DNA from: Amycolatopsis sp. QT-25
GTDB lineage: Bacteria; Actinomycetota; Actinomycetes; Mycobacteriales; Pseudonocardiaceae
DNA length: 64,000 nucleotides
Reading direction: 5' to 3'
NCBI RefSeq assembly: GCF_029369745.1
Contig: NZ_CP120210.1
Coordinates: 6,572,001 to 6,636,000, forward strand
Below are positions 1-8,416 of the stretch, piece by piece (positions within the stretch are counted from its first letter, which is position 1; each line of letters begins with the position of its first letter). Under the pieces are notes generated by a model, which saw only the letters and a list, made by a program, of their open reading frames with translations, did not search any database and had not been told where the DNA came from. The position numbers were made by a program, and so were the translations under genes.

Positions 1-1433
1 AGGAACTCCTCGATGCCGACAGTGCCACCTTCACGACCGAGCCCGGATTGCTTGATCCCGCCGAACGGTGCCGCCGGATTCGATACCAGCCCTTGGTTGA
101 GGCCGATCATGCCGGCTTCCAACCGTTCCGAAACGCGAAGAGCCCGCTTGAGATCGGAGGTGTACACATAGGACACGAGACCGAATTCGGTGTCGTTCGC
201 CGCCGCGATGGCCTCGTCCTCGCTGTCGAAGGGAGTGATCGGGGCGACCGGCCCGAAGATCTCCTCCGAAGCAAGCCTGGCGCCCTTGGGCACGTCGGTG
301 AGCACCGTGGCCTGATAGAAGTTACCGGGGCCGTCCACGGTAGATCCGCCGGTGAGGACGCGCGCTCCCCGATCGGTGGCGTCGGAGACCAGGCTGCGCA
401 CCTTCTCGACGGCGGCTTCGTCGATGAGGGGGCCGACGACGACACCCTCTTCGGTGCCGCGCCCCATCGGCAGGGCCTCCATGCGCTCGGTGAGGCGCCG
501 GGAGAACGCGTCGACGATGCCTCGCTGGACGTAGAAGCGGTTCGCGGCCGTACAGGCCTCGCCGATGTTGCGCATTTTGGCGGTCATCGCGCCTTCGATC
601 GCCGCGTCGAGGTCGGCGTCTTCGAACACGAGGAAGGGGGCGTTGCCACCGAGTTCCATCGAGGTGCGGAGCACCTTGTCCGCGCACTGTTCCAGCAGCT
701 TCCGCCCGACGCCGGTCGAGCCGGTGAAGGACAGCTTCCGGGCACGGCCGTCCCGGATCAGCGGCTCCATCACGCCGCCGGAGTCCGACGTCGTGAGCAC
801 GTTCAGCACACCTTCCGGCAATCCTGCCTCGGCGAGGATCGCCGCGAGGGCCAACATCGAAAGGGGGGTCTGAGCAGCGGGCTTGATGATCATTGTGCAG
901 CCGGCCGCGACCGCGGGGCCGATCTTGCGGGTGCCCATCGCCGTGGGGAAGTTCCACGGGGTGATCAGCAGGCACGGTCCGACGGGCTGCTTCGTCACCA
1001 GGAACCGGCCCGACCCGTTGGGAGCGACGGCGTAGCCACCGCCGATCCGGACGGCCTCTTCCGCGAACCAGCGGAAGAACTCGGCCGCGTAGGTGATCTC
1101 GCCCTTCGATTCCGCGAGCGGCTTGCCCATCTCTAGCGTCATCAGCAGCGCGAGTTCGTCGGCGCGCTTGATCAGCAGTTCGTAGGCGCGGCGCAGGATC
1201 TCGCCGCGTTCACGCGGGGCGACGTTCGCCCAGTCGGCCTGGGCGGCGACGGCCGCGTCGAGTGCGCGGACGCCGTCCGCCGGTGACGCGTCGGCCACCT
1301 CGCACAGGGCTTCGCCTGTCGAGGGGTCGAGAACGGGGAAGGTCTTCCCGTCCGTGGCGGTCACCCACTTGCCGCCGATGAACAGTTCCTTGCCGACCGC
1401 CTTGATTACGCCGGCCTCACTGATCGAGCTCAT
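1..1433 (-). CDS. gabD: NAD(P)-dependent succinate-semialdehyde dehydrogenase, C-terminus cut by window edge
   Basis: This aldehyde dehydrogenase family protein would oxidise succinate semialdehyde to succinate, the last step of the GABA shunt. The translation from the ATG at 1433 begins MSSISEAGVIKAVGKELFIG and shows the substrate-channel motif PWNFPTAMGTRKIGPA, the general-base region MELGGNAPF and the catalytic cysteine in GEACTAANRF (about Cys294). 477 codons are present, ending at ...GIEEF, so only about ten C-terminal residues are missing, judged by the usual 485-490 residue length. It is divergent from gabT with an 88-bp shared promoter region, which fits a GABA aminotransferase/SSADH pair. 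Family and pathway come from established knowledge; specificity for succinate semialdehyde is inferred from the gabT neighbour. Confidence 0.9.
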   Translation of the reverse strand, partial: MSSISEAGVIKAVGKELFIGGKWVTATDGKTFPVLDPSTGEALCEVADASPADGVRALDAAVAAQADWANVAPRERGEILRRAYELLIKRADELALLMTLEMGKPLAESKGEITYAAEFFRWFAEEAVRIGGGYAVAPNGSGRFLVTKQPVGPCLLITPWNFPTAMGTRKIGPAVAAGCTMIIKPAAQTPLSMLALAAILAEAGLPEGVLNVLTTSDSGGVMEPLIRDGRARKLSFTGSTGVGRKLLEQCADKVLRTSMELGGNAPFLVFEDADLDAAIEGAMTAKMRNIGEACTAANRFYVQRGIVDAFSRRLTERMEALPMGRGTEEGVVVGPLIDEAAVEKVRSLVSDATDRGARVLTGGSTVDGPGNFYQATVLTDVPKGARLASEEIFGPVAPITPFDSEDEAIAAANDTEFGLVSYVYTSDLKRALRVSERLEAGMIGLNQGLVSNPAAPFGGIKQSGLGREGGTVGIEEF

Positions 1434-1475
1434 CCCCACGCTCCTCCATGTTGTCCCGAAAGCCATGCTATGGAT

Positions 1476-1487
1476 ATTGTCAACAAT
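1476..1487. promoter_or_regulatory. palindromic candidate operator between gabD and gabT
   Basis: ATTGT-CA-ACAAT is a perfect inverted repeat in the 88-bp divergent gap. A second half site GACAA follows at 1489-1493 and makes the nested TTGTC...GACAA. The core TTGTCAACAA resembles the T-GT-N-AC-A pattern of GntR/FadR-type operators. No regulator gene lies adjacent, so the assignment is inference. Confidence 0.4.
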
Positions 1488-1521
1488 CGACAACAGCTCA
1501 GCCGACCTAGGAGCGCAGCCC

Positions 1522-2772
1522 ATGGCCCAGCTATCACCGCTGCTCAAGCAGGCAACGCCGGTCGTGGTCGACCACGGTGAGGGGGTTTACCTCTATGACA
1601 CCGAGGGCAAACGTCACCTGGATTTCACCGCCGGCATCGGGGTGACCAGCACCGGCCACTGTCACCCGCACGTGGTGCGCGCGGCACGGGAGCAGATCGG
1701 CAAGCTCATCCACGGGCAGCACACGACGGTCATGCACAAGCCGATGCTCGAGCTGACCGAGAAGCTGGGCAGTGTCCTTCCGGAGGGCCTGAACTCCCTC
1801 TTCTACGCGAACTCCGGCAGCGAGGCGGTCGAGGCGGCGCTCCGCCTGTCGCGGCAGGCGACCAAGCGGCCCAATGTCATCGTCTTCCAGGGCGGGTTCC
1901 ATGGCCGGACCATCGCGGCGGCGACGATGACGACGTCGGGCACCCGGTTCAGCGCCGGTATCTCGCCGCTCATGTCCGGGGTGCACGTCGCGCCGTTCCC
2001 GTACGCCTTCCACTACGGCTGGGACGAGGAGACCGCCACGAAGTTCGCCCTGCGCGAGCTCGACTACCTGTTCGCGACGGTCTGCTCGCCGAACGAGACA
2101 GCCGCCTTCTTCGTCGAGCCGGTGCTCGGAGAGGGCGGGTACGTGCCGGCGAACCGCGAGTTCCTCGCCGGGCTGCGCGAACGCGCCGACAAGCACGGGA
2201 TCCTGCTGGTGATGGACGAGATCCAGACCGGCTTCGGCCGGACGGGCAGATTTTGGGGACACGAACACTTCGGGGTGAGCCCGGACATCGTGCTCATCGC
2301 GAAGGGGCTGGCGAGCGGCTTTCCGATCTCGGGCATCGCCGCGTCGGAGGAGCTGATGGCGAAGGCGCTCCCCGGTTCGCAGGGCGGCACCTACGGCGGC
2401 AACGCGGTGGCCTGCGCGGCGGCGATCGCCACGCTCGAGGTGATCCACCAGGAGGGTCTCGTCGAGAACGCCGCCGAACGAGGACGCCGGCTCCTGGAAG
2501 GTGTCCGGGTGATCGCGGACAAGTCGCCGTCGATCGGCGACGTCCGCGGGCTGGGGCTGCTGGTCGGTTCCGAGTTCACCACCCCGGACGGCGAGCCGGA
2601 CACCGCGAAGGCCCAGGCGGCTCAGAAGGCCGCTGGCGCCAACGGATTGCTGCTGCTCACGTGCGGGGCGTACATGAACGTCGTGCGGATGGTGCCGCCG
2701 CTGGTCGTCGACTCCGAGCAGGTCGACGAGGCGCTGCGGATCTGGGGTGACGTCGTGGCGGGGGTCGGGTGA
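1522..2772 (+). CDS. gabT: 4-aminobutyrate/class III aminotransferase
   Basis: This PLP enzyme of fold type I, class III aminotransferase family, would transfer the amino group of GABA (or a related omega-amino acid) to 2-oxoglutarate and deliver succinate semialdehyde to GabD. The ATG at 1522 is preceded by a TAGGAG ribosome site at 1508-1513; an earlier in-frame ATG at 1354 lies inside gabD and is unlikely. The 416 residues show YANSGSEAVEAALRLSRQAT (phosphate-binding), LLVMDEIQTGFGRTG (PLP-binding Asp) and the Schiff-base lysine in LIAKGLASGFP (about Lys261). The stop codon overlaps the start of the DUF3830 gene by one base (TGATG), so the two are translationally coupled. The exact omega-amino acid is not provable from sequence. 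Confidence 0.88.
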   Translation: MAQLSPLLKQATPVVVDHGEGVYLYDTEGKRHLDFTAGIGVTSTGHCHPHVVRAAREQIGKLIHGQHTTVMHKPMLELTEKLGSVLPEGLNSLFYANSGSEAVEAALRLSRQATKRPNVIVFQGGFHGRTIAAATMTTSGTRFSAGISPLMSGVHVAPFPYAFHYGWDEETATKFALRELDYLFATVCSPNETAAFFVEPVLGEGGYVPANREFLAGLRERADKHGILLVMDEIQTGFGRTGRFWGHEHFGVSPDIVLIAKGLASGFPISGIAASEELMAKALPGSQGGTYGGNAVACAAAIATLEVIHQEGLVENAAERGRRLLEGVRVIADKSPSIGDVRGLGLLVGSEFTTPDGEPDTAKAQAAQKAAGANGLLLLTCGAYMNVVRMVPPLVVDSEQVDEALRIWGDVVAGVG

Positions 2773-3269
2773 TGGCCCGCTACCTCACGATCACGCTCGA
2801 CAGGCGCGGAGTCTCCTGCCGGGCCCGGCTGCTCGACGCCGAAGCCCCGCGGACCTGCCGGGCGGTGTGGGAAGCGTTGCCGCAGAGCGGTTCGGCCTAC
2901 CACGCGAAATACGCGCGCAACGAGGTCTACACCCTCGTTCCGCCCTTCGCCGAACCGAAACCGGGCCGCGAAAACCCCACGGTGACCCCGATTCCGGGGG
3001 ATGTCGTGTATTTCGGGTTCGAGGCGTGGGAAATCGGCAACCCGGCGTACGGCTACGACGAGGGCAGCGAGGCCCACAGCGACCAGGGCGCGACGGATCT
3101 CGCGATCTTTTACGGCCGCAACAACCTGCTGATCAACGGCGACGCGGGCTGGGTGCCCGGCAACGTCTTCGCGACGATCGAAGAGGGACTGGCCGAAATG
3201 GCGGAAGCCGCCCAGGACCTCTGGCTGCGAGGTGTCGAGGGCGAGACGCTTTCGTTCGCCCGCGCGTGA
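2772..3269 (+). CDS. DUF3830 family protein coupled to gabT
   Basis: A 165-residue soluble protein beginning MARYLTITLDRRGVSCRARL. It matches my memory of DUF3830, a cyclophilin-like beta-barrel family of unknown biochemical function, through its VYFGFEAWEIG region and its ALIFYGRNN-like segment (IFYGRNNLLINGDAGW). The start is the ATG overlapping the gabT stop; a GTG directly before it (2769) is an alternative. The one-base overlap makes it the second gene of a gabT operon, so a role in amine or amino-acid catabolism is likely but unproven. No signal peptide or membrane segment is visible. Confidence 0.75.
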   Translation: MARYLTITLDRRGVSCRARLLDAEAPRTCRAVWEALPQSGSAYHAKYARNEVYTLVPPFAEPKPGRENPTVTPIPGDVVYFGFEAWEIGNPAYGYDEGSEAHSDQGATDLAIFYGRNNLLINGDAGWVPGNVFATIEEGLAEMAEAAQDLWLRGVEGETLSFARA

Positions 3270-3329
3270 ACCCGTGGACGGTGCGGGCTCCCACCCTTCA
3301 CCGCCCACGGGCCGGCACCCCTCCCTGGC

Positions 3330-4316
3330 TTACTGTCGCGCTTCGGTCAGCCGGTATTCGACGCCGCCGACCTCTTCACCGCGCTGGTCGACCTGGGTCA
3401 CGTGGACGGTGTACTGCCCACCGGCCGCCTCGGCTCCGGCGGTGAAGCTCAGCTTGGCGTCCACCTGTTCGCCCGACTTGAACGTCAGGCCGCTGATCCG
3501 GGCCTGCTGCGGGTTCACGATCGCCAGCTCGGTCTCACCGACACGTTCGACGCCCTCACCCTTCGCGCCGGCCGCCCGCCAGCGGGCGGCGAGGTCGGGT
3601 CCGAGGTCGATGGTGATCCGTCCCGGACCGGTGAACGGCCTGCCCGGCTGGGTGAAGACGATGTCGCCGACCGCCGTGGGCTCGCGACCGTCCCAGCCGA
3701 ACACGATCGGCCGCAGCACCGGGACCTTGATCTTGAACGGTACGGCGTTCACGTTGTGCCAGCCGATGTTGTTGTTGTTCCGCGCGTTCGCCGACGTGCT
3801 CAGGCCTTCGGTCGGCAGGTCCGTCGGCGAAAGCCACCGCGCCAGCAGGCAGAAGTGCGAGCCGATCGGCACCTTCCACGGGATGACGACCCGTTTGGTG
3901 CCGTAGGGCACGCTCACGTTGGTGGCCGATCCGATGTAGTTCCACTGGCTCGGCCACTGCGCCACGGTGCCTTGCTTCGTGTAGTAGACCTGCAGTGTCC
4001 CCTTCTCGAGGCCGTCCCCGTACGGGCCGGGGTTGTTCAGCGTGACATGGATGTAGGCGGTGCTCCCCTGGACGATCGGGTCGTCGGTCGCGCAGAGGAC
4101 CGTCGCCGAGAAACACACCCGGATGTCGGGGCTGGAGTAGAGCGAACCGGCCGAGGGTTCGAACCCGACATCGGACGTGTTGTCCCGGATGAAGACGTCG
4201 CTGCGAGCCTCCGGCGCGGCCTGCACCGCCGGTGCGACACCCGTGAACAGCGTCGCGGCGGCCAAGACGGCCGAGGCGAGCAACGTTCGGCGACGCCGCG
4301 GATTCCTGCTGATCAT
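3330..4316 (-). CDS. secreted beta-sandwich protein, function unknown
   Basis: A 328-residue protein with a clear Sec signal peptide: basic MISRNPRRRRTLLASAVLAA, hydrophobic core, and an AQAAP-type cleavage site (VQAAPEA) near residue 33. The mature part has two likely beta-sandwich regions. The first half carries CFSATVLCATDDP and YIHVTLNNPGPYG, resembling CARDB/Ig-like modules, and the C-terminus (GLTFKSGEQVDAKLSFTAGA) reads like another Ig fold. An AAGGAGGGG ribosome site lies 4 nt upstream of the ATG. It is divergent from the SARP regulator at 4466. I do not recognise a catalytic motif; an extracellular binding or structural role is the most that can be said. Confidence 0.7.
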   Translation of the reverse strand: MISRNPRRRRTLLASAVLAAATLFTGVAPAVQAAPEARSDVFIRDNTSDVGFEPSAGSLYSSPDIRVCFSATVLCATDDPIVQGSTAYIHVTLNNPGPYGDGLEKGTLQVYYTKQGTVAQWPSQWNYIGSATNVSVPYGTKRVVIPWKVPIGSHFCLLARWLSPTDLPTEGLSTSANARNNNNIGWHNVNAVPFKIKVPVLRPIVFGWDGREPTAVGDIVFTQPGRPFTGPGRITIDLGPDLAARWRAAGAKGEGVERVGETELAIVNPQQARISGLTFKSGEQVDAKLSFTAGAEAAGGQYTVHVTQVDQRGEEVGGVEYRLTEARQ

Positions 4317-4410
4317 GTACCCCTCCTTGGGCGAAAGGATCGATCCGTTGACCCTCTGCCAGGCCGGTTGTGGCGGGGTTGTCGAGATCGTGTGCCCTAA
4401 TTGGCCGATT

Positions 4411-4442
4411 TCGGTGAGACTTCGCCCGGATACGCTCACCGA
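4411..4442. promoter_or_regulatory. inverted repeat upstream of the SARP gene
   Basis: TCGGTGAG (4411-4418) and CTCACCGA (4435-4442) form an 8-bp inverted repeat with a 16-nt spacer, ending 23 bp before the regulator's GTG. The spacing suits an operator for a dimer in the divergent promoter region, possibly autoregulation; this is inference from position only. Confidence 0.35.
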
Positions 4443-4465
4443 GGTCACATGCCGGAGGGAGCAGG

Positions 4466-7453
4466 GTGCCCGGGCCAGGGGAATTGCGGGTGCTGGGCCC
4501 GGTCGAAGCGATCGGCCCCACCGGGCGGGCGGAGTTGCACGGCGCCCGCCAGCGAGCCGTGCTGGGCGTGCTCGCCTTGCACGCGGGCTCGGTCGTCCCG
4601 ATCCCCCGGCTGGTCGACGTGCTCTGGGGTGAGGATCCGCCCCGCACCGCGGTGAAGACCCTGCACAGCCACGTCGCCCGGATCCGGCAGGCGCTGGAGG
4701 ACTGCGGCTTCCCGCCCGTCCTGCTGACACGCAAGCCCGGGTACGTCGTGACGATCGCACCGTCCTCAGTCGACGCTCTCCGCTTCGAAGAGGAACTTCG
4801 TGCCGCCAAGCGGAGCAACGCCGGCCAAGCGGTGGCGGCGTTGCGTGAGGCGTTGCGGCTCTGGCGCGGCGATGCCTTCGCGGATGCCGAACTCGACGGC
4901 TGGGGCCAACGCGAGGTCGAGCGGCTCCAAGAATTGCGGCTGTCCGCCTGGGAAGAACTCTGGGACGCGGAGCTTCGGCTCGGCGAACACGAAGAGGTCC
5001 TCCGGGAGCTTCCGCGGTTGCGGGCCGAACAGCCGTACCGCGAACGGCTCGCCGCGCTGCACATGCTCGCCCTGCATCGCTGCGGGCGGCATGCCGAGGC
5101 GTTGGAGACGTTCCGGGCCGTGCGCCGGGGACTGGCCGACGAGTTCGGCGTCGATCCCGGCCCGGAACTGGTCGAGCTGCACACGTCGATCCTGCGCCGG
5201 GCGCCCGAACTGGACGCGCCCGCACGGGGCACCGCGCCCGCGCAACTGCCCGCCAGGGTCGGCCATTTCACCGGACGGCACCAGGAACTCACTTCGCTCG
5301 ACAAGCTCCTCGACGAACCCGAACCTCCGGTCGTGGTCATCTCCGGCGCGGCGGGGATGGGCAAATCCGCGTTGGCCGTGCAATGGGCGCACCGCATCGC
5401 GGACCGCTTCCCGGACGGTCAGCTCTTCCTCGATCTGGCCGGACACGACCCGCACGAAGCGGTCTCACCGGGCGACGCGCTCGCGCACTTGTCGCGTGGA
5501 CTCGGCCTCCCCGACGATCGACTGCCCGACGCGACGGCCGAACGCGCGGCGCTCTACCGATCCCTGCTGCACGGCAGGCGTTGTGTGATCGTCGCCGACA
5601 ACGCGGGCGGGGTCGACCAGATCCTCCCGCTCGTTCCCGGCACGGCGAAGGCGATGCTGATCGTCACGAGCAGGCAGACCCTGGCCGCGCTCGGCAGCAG
5701 GCACGCCGTCCGCGTGTTCGCCCTCGACGCGCTGGCCGATCCGGAGTCGATGACCCTGCTCACCCGGGTGCTGGGGGCCGAACGGGTCGCCCGCGAACCC
5801 GCGCAGGCCGCGCGGCTGGCCAGGTTGTGCGACGGGATGCCGCTGGCGCTGCGGATCGCCGCCGCGCGCCTGACCGGTGAACCGGGCCGTCCGATCGCGG
5901 AACTCACCGACGAACTGACCGGCGTCGGCCGATTGGAAACCCTTGCGGTGCAAGGAGATTCTCGTACGGTCGAAACCGTTCTCGCGAGCGCCTACCTGCC
6001 GCTGGAGCGTGCACCGGCTCGGCTGTTCCGGCTGTCCGGGCTGATCCCGGGGGCGTCGTTCAGCTCGGCTCTCGGCAGCGCGTTGTGCGGGGTGCCCGTC
6101 GAAGCGGGCCGGACCGCGGCCGCCGCACTGTCCGCCGCGCATCTGATCACCCCGGCGGGTCCGGATCGCTTCCGCCTTCACGATCTGATCCGCGAGTTCG
6201 CCGTCGCGTGCGCCCGCGCCGACGAAACGACGTCGAGCCGCGCCGAGGCCGCGGACCGGCTGATCGATTGGTACCTGCACGTGGCCGCCGAGGCGAACCG
6301 GGTCATCGACCCGAACCGCGATCTGGTCACCCCGGCGCTGTGCCACCCGCCACCCGGGCGGCCGTTCCCGGCGGAAAGGCGTTCGGCGTTGGCGTTCCTG
6401 AGTGCCGAACGCGCGAATCTGCTGCCCGTGGTGCGGTTCGCGCGCGAACACGGCCGCAACACCGCCGCCTGGCAGCTCACCTACCTGCTCACCAGTTTCT
6501 ACGACACCACGGGTGGCTGGAACGAGCGGATCGGACTCTGCCGCGAAGGGGCCGCGGCGGCGGCCGAACTCGAGGATCCTCTGGCGGAGGCGGAAATGCT
6601 GCGCGCGCTGGGCGCGGCTTACTTCATGACCCGCAGGCTGACGGACGCGCTCGAAACGAACGCCCGTGCGTTGAAGGCCGCCCGCGCGGCCGGTGATCTC
6701 GAAGGTGAAGGGCACATCTACAACAACACCGCGAACGCCTACGCCGCGCTGCGCCGGTTCGACGAGGCGATCACCGCGTACCGGCTCGCGGTCCAGCGGT
6801 GCACCTCGGCGGGCAACCGGCTCGGGCGTGCGCTGTCGCAGCGCAACCTCGGCCACGCCTACATCCGCCGTGGCCAGCCGATGGACGGTCTCAACCCGTT
6901 GACGGACGCGTTGGAGACGTTCCGCGCGCTCGGCAACGCGCGGCTGGAAGCCGCCACCCTCGACACGCTCGGCGAGGCTTACGAGGAACTCGGCGATCAC
7001 GACGTCGCGCTGGACCATCTCGGCAAGGCGCTGGCCGCGTCCCGGGCGATCGGCGACCGGTGGCAGGAGTGGGAATCGCTGCTGCACGCCGGCCAGGTCC
7101 ACCTCGCCCGCCGGGATTTCCGGGCCGCGCGGGACGATTTCGACCAGGCGCTGCTGATCAGCCGGGACGTCGGGAACCGGCACAGTGAGGCGGCCGCGCT
7201 CGACCGGCTCGGCCGCGCCCACCTGGGGCTCGGCGATCTGGCGGCGGCGCGGGAACACCTCGAGCGCGGTGTCGCCGTCCGGGCGGGCGTCCCGGATCCG
7301 TACGAGGAGGCGCACCTGCACCGCGACCTCGGTGATTTGGAGGCACGATGTGGTGACACGGCCGCCGCGGCCGCCCACTGGGCTCGAGCGATCGAGCTGT
7401 ACCGGCGGGCGAACGCGACGGCCGACGCCGACCTCGTCACCGGGCGGAGCTGA
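4466..7453 (+). CDS. AfsR/SARP-family transcriptional regulator with NB-ARC and TPR domains
   Basis: A 995-residue regulator with the full AfsR architecture. The N-terminal winged-helix DNA-binding domain (about 1-95: ELRVLGPVEAIGPTGRAE..., KTLHSHVARIRQAL) is followed by a bacterial transcriptional activation domain (about 100-245, ending ADEFGVDPGPELVELHTSIL). Next comes an NB-ARC ATPase with Walker A GAAGMGKSA (about Lys300), LFLDLAGHDP and CDGMPLALRIAAARL, and then a C-terminal TPR array (about 700-985). The GTG start has a GGAGGGA site 6 nt upstream. AfsR-type proteins activate secondary-metabolite or developmental genes; no biosynthetic cluster is visible in this window, so the target is unknown. 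The 3' end overlaps the convergent secreted-protein gene by 17 bp. Confidence 0.88.
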   Translation: MPGPGELRVLGPVEAIGPTGRAELHGARQRAVLGVLALHAGSVVPIPRLVDVLWGEDPPRTAVKTLHSHVARIRQALEDCGFPPVLLTRKPGYVVTIAPSSVDALRFEEELRAAKRSNAGQAVAALREALRLWRGDAFADAELDGWGQREVERLQELRLSAWEELWDAELRLGEHEEVLRELPRLRAEQPYRERLAALHMLALHRCGRHAEALETFRAVRRGLADEFGVDPGPELVELHTSILRRAPELDAPARGTAPAQLPARVGHFTGRHQELTSLDKLLDEPEPPVVVISGAAGMGKSALAVQWAHRIADRFPDGQLFLDLAGHDPHEAVSPGDALAHLSRGLGLPDDRLPDATAERAALYRSLLHGRRCVIVADNAGGVDQILPLVPGTAKAMLIVTSRQTLAALGSRHAVRVFALDALADPESMTLLTRVLGAERVAREPAQAARLARLCDGMPLALRIAAARLTGEPGRPIAELTDELTGVGRLETLAVQGDSRTVETVLASAYLPLERAPARLFRLSGLIPGASFSSALGSALCGVPVEAGRTAAAALSAAHLITPAGPDRFRLHDLIREFAVACARADETTSSRAEAADRLIDWYLHVAAEANRVIDPNRDLVTPALCHPPPGRPFPAERRSALAFLSAERANLLPVVRFAREHGRNTAAWQLTYLLTSFYDTTGGWNERIGLCREGAAAAAELEDPLAEAEMLRALGAAYFMTRRLTDALETNARALKAARAAGDLEGEGHIYNNTANAYAALRRFDEAITAYRLAVQRCTSAGNRLGRALSQRNLGHAYIRRGQPMDGLNPLTDALETFRALGNARLEAATLDTLGEAYEELGDHDVALDHLGKALAASRAIGDRWQEWESLLHAGQVHLARRDFRAARDDFDQALLISRDVGNRHSEAAALDRLGRAHLGLGDLAAAREHLERGVAVRAGVPDPYEEAHLHRDLGDLEARCGDTAAAAAHWARAIELYRRANATADADLVTGRS

Positions 7454-8240
7454 TCACCACGGTCGAGGTCCCGTACACGAGCTTGCCCTGCGACGGATCG
7501 AAGAACTCGACCCGCGCCTTCCCCGGTTGACCGGACAAGACCGTGAACTCCGCGTATCCCCTGGTCTCACCGGGCCGGAAGGTGACGACACCGTCCTTCA
7601 CCGGTACGTGAGCGGATCCTTCGGTGCGGTAGCGGATCGTGAGCGGACCCGCGAGCCACGGCCGGGACAGCACGACCGGCACCCTGCAACCGGTGCCCGG
7701 CGCGAAATTGGGCGGGATCGACCAGCAGATCTCGCCTTCCTGAGTGGTGGCGAGCGGCGGGGTCTTGGTGGCGTCGTCGTCGGCCACCCAGGCGACGCCG
7801 ACGCTGTGCCCGATTCGCACGCCTTTCTCGCCGGACAGGCGCAGGGAGAACATCTCGTCGTTCTCCACGAGGGAGTCGGCGCGGACCCTGACCGCGACGG
7901 TTCGCGTGCCCGCCGTCCCGGACCAGGTCAGCGTGCCCGTGCTCGGCAGGTAGTCGACGCTTTCCTTCGCGATGAACGCCGGGTCGACCGGCGAGCCGTT
8001 GCCCTCGATCGTCCGGTATTCGACCGAGCCCTGCGGCGCGCAGCCGCCATCGGCGAGCGAAACGGTGAAAAGAAGGGTGGTGTATCCGGCGCTGGTTCCC
8101 TCGGCCTGGCTGACCCCGCTGACGTCGACCACGGGAGCGGTGCAACCCGTTTCCCCGCCTTCGGCCGCCGGTACCGCGATTCCGAACGTGACCGCGAGCG
8201 CCGCCCCCAGCGTCGCGATCCGTCTCATCTTCGTTCCCAT
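7437..8240 (-). CDS. secreted Calx-beta domain protein
   Basis: A 267-residue exported protein. The start MGTKMRRIATLGAALAVTFG gives a signal peptide with likely cleavage after VPAAEG; the GGAAGGGG site about 11 nt upstream favours this ATG, with MRRIATLG (8228) as an alternative. Residues about 45-150 contain the Calx-beta signature order VEYRTIEGNGSP...DYLPSTGTLTWSGTAG...VRVRADSLVENDEMFSLRLS, the NDE-F-L pattern being typical of this calcium-binding fold. A second beta-rich region follows (SRPWLAGPLTIRYRTEG). It is convergent with and overlaps the SARP gene. A role in calcium-dependent surface binding is possible but not shown. Confidence 0.75.
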   Translation of the reverse strand: MGTKMRRIATLGAALAVTFGIAVPAAEGGETGCTAPVVDVSGVSQAEGTSAGYTTLLFTVSLADGGCAPQGSVEYRTIEGNGSPVDPAFIAKESVDYLPSTGTLTWSGTAGTRTVAVRVRADSLVENDEMFSLRLSGEKGVRIGHSVGVAWVADDDATKTPPLATTQEGEICWSIPPNFAPGTGCRVPVVLSRPWLAGPLTIRYRTEGSAHVPVKDGVVTFRPGETRGYAEFTVLSGQPGKARVEFFDPSQGKLVYGTSTVVISSAR

Positions 8241-8416
8241 CGTGCGTCCACCCCTTCCGGCGGGCCGCCGCGGCCCGCTGCGACATGGGTAACCGAGTGA
8301 GGTTGTCGTGAGGTTGTGACCAGCGGAGACAAACATGAAAATGATTCATGGCCATCCCCGTCCATGACGTACTACGCTTCGGTAACCAGGCAAAGAAGCG
8401 TGAGGAAGGGCAGTCG

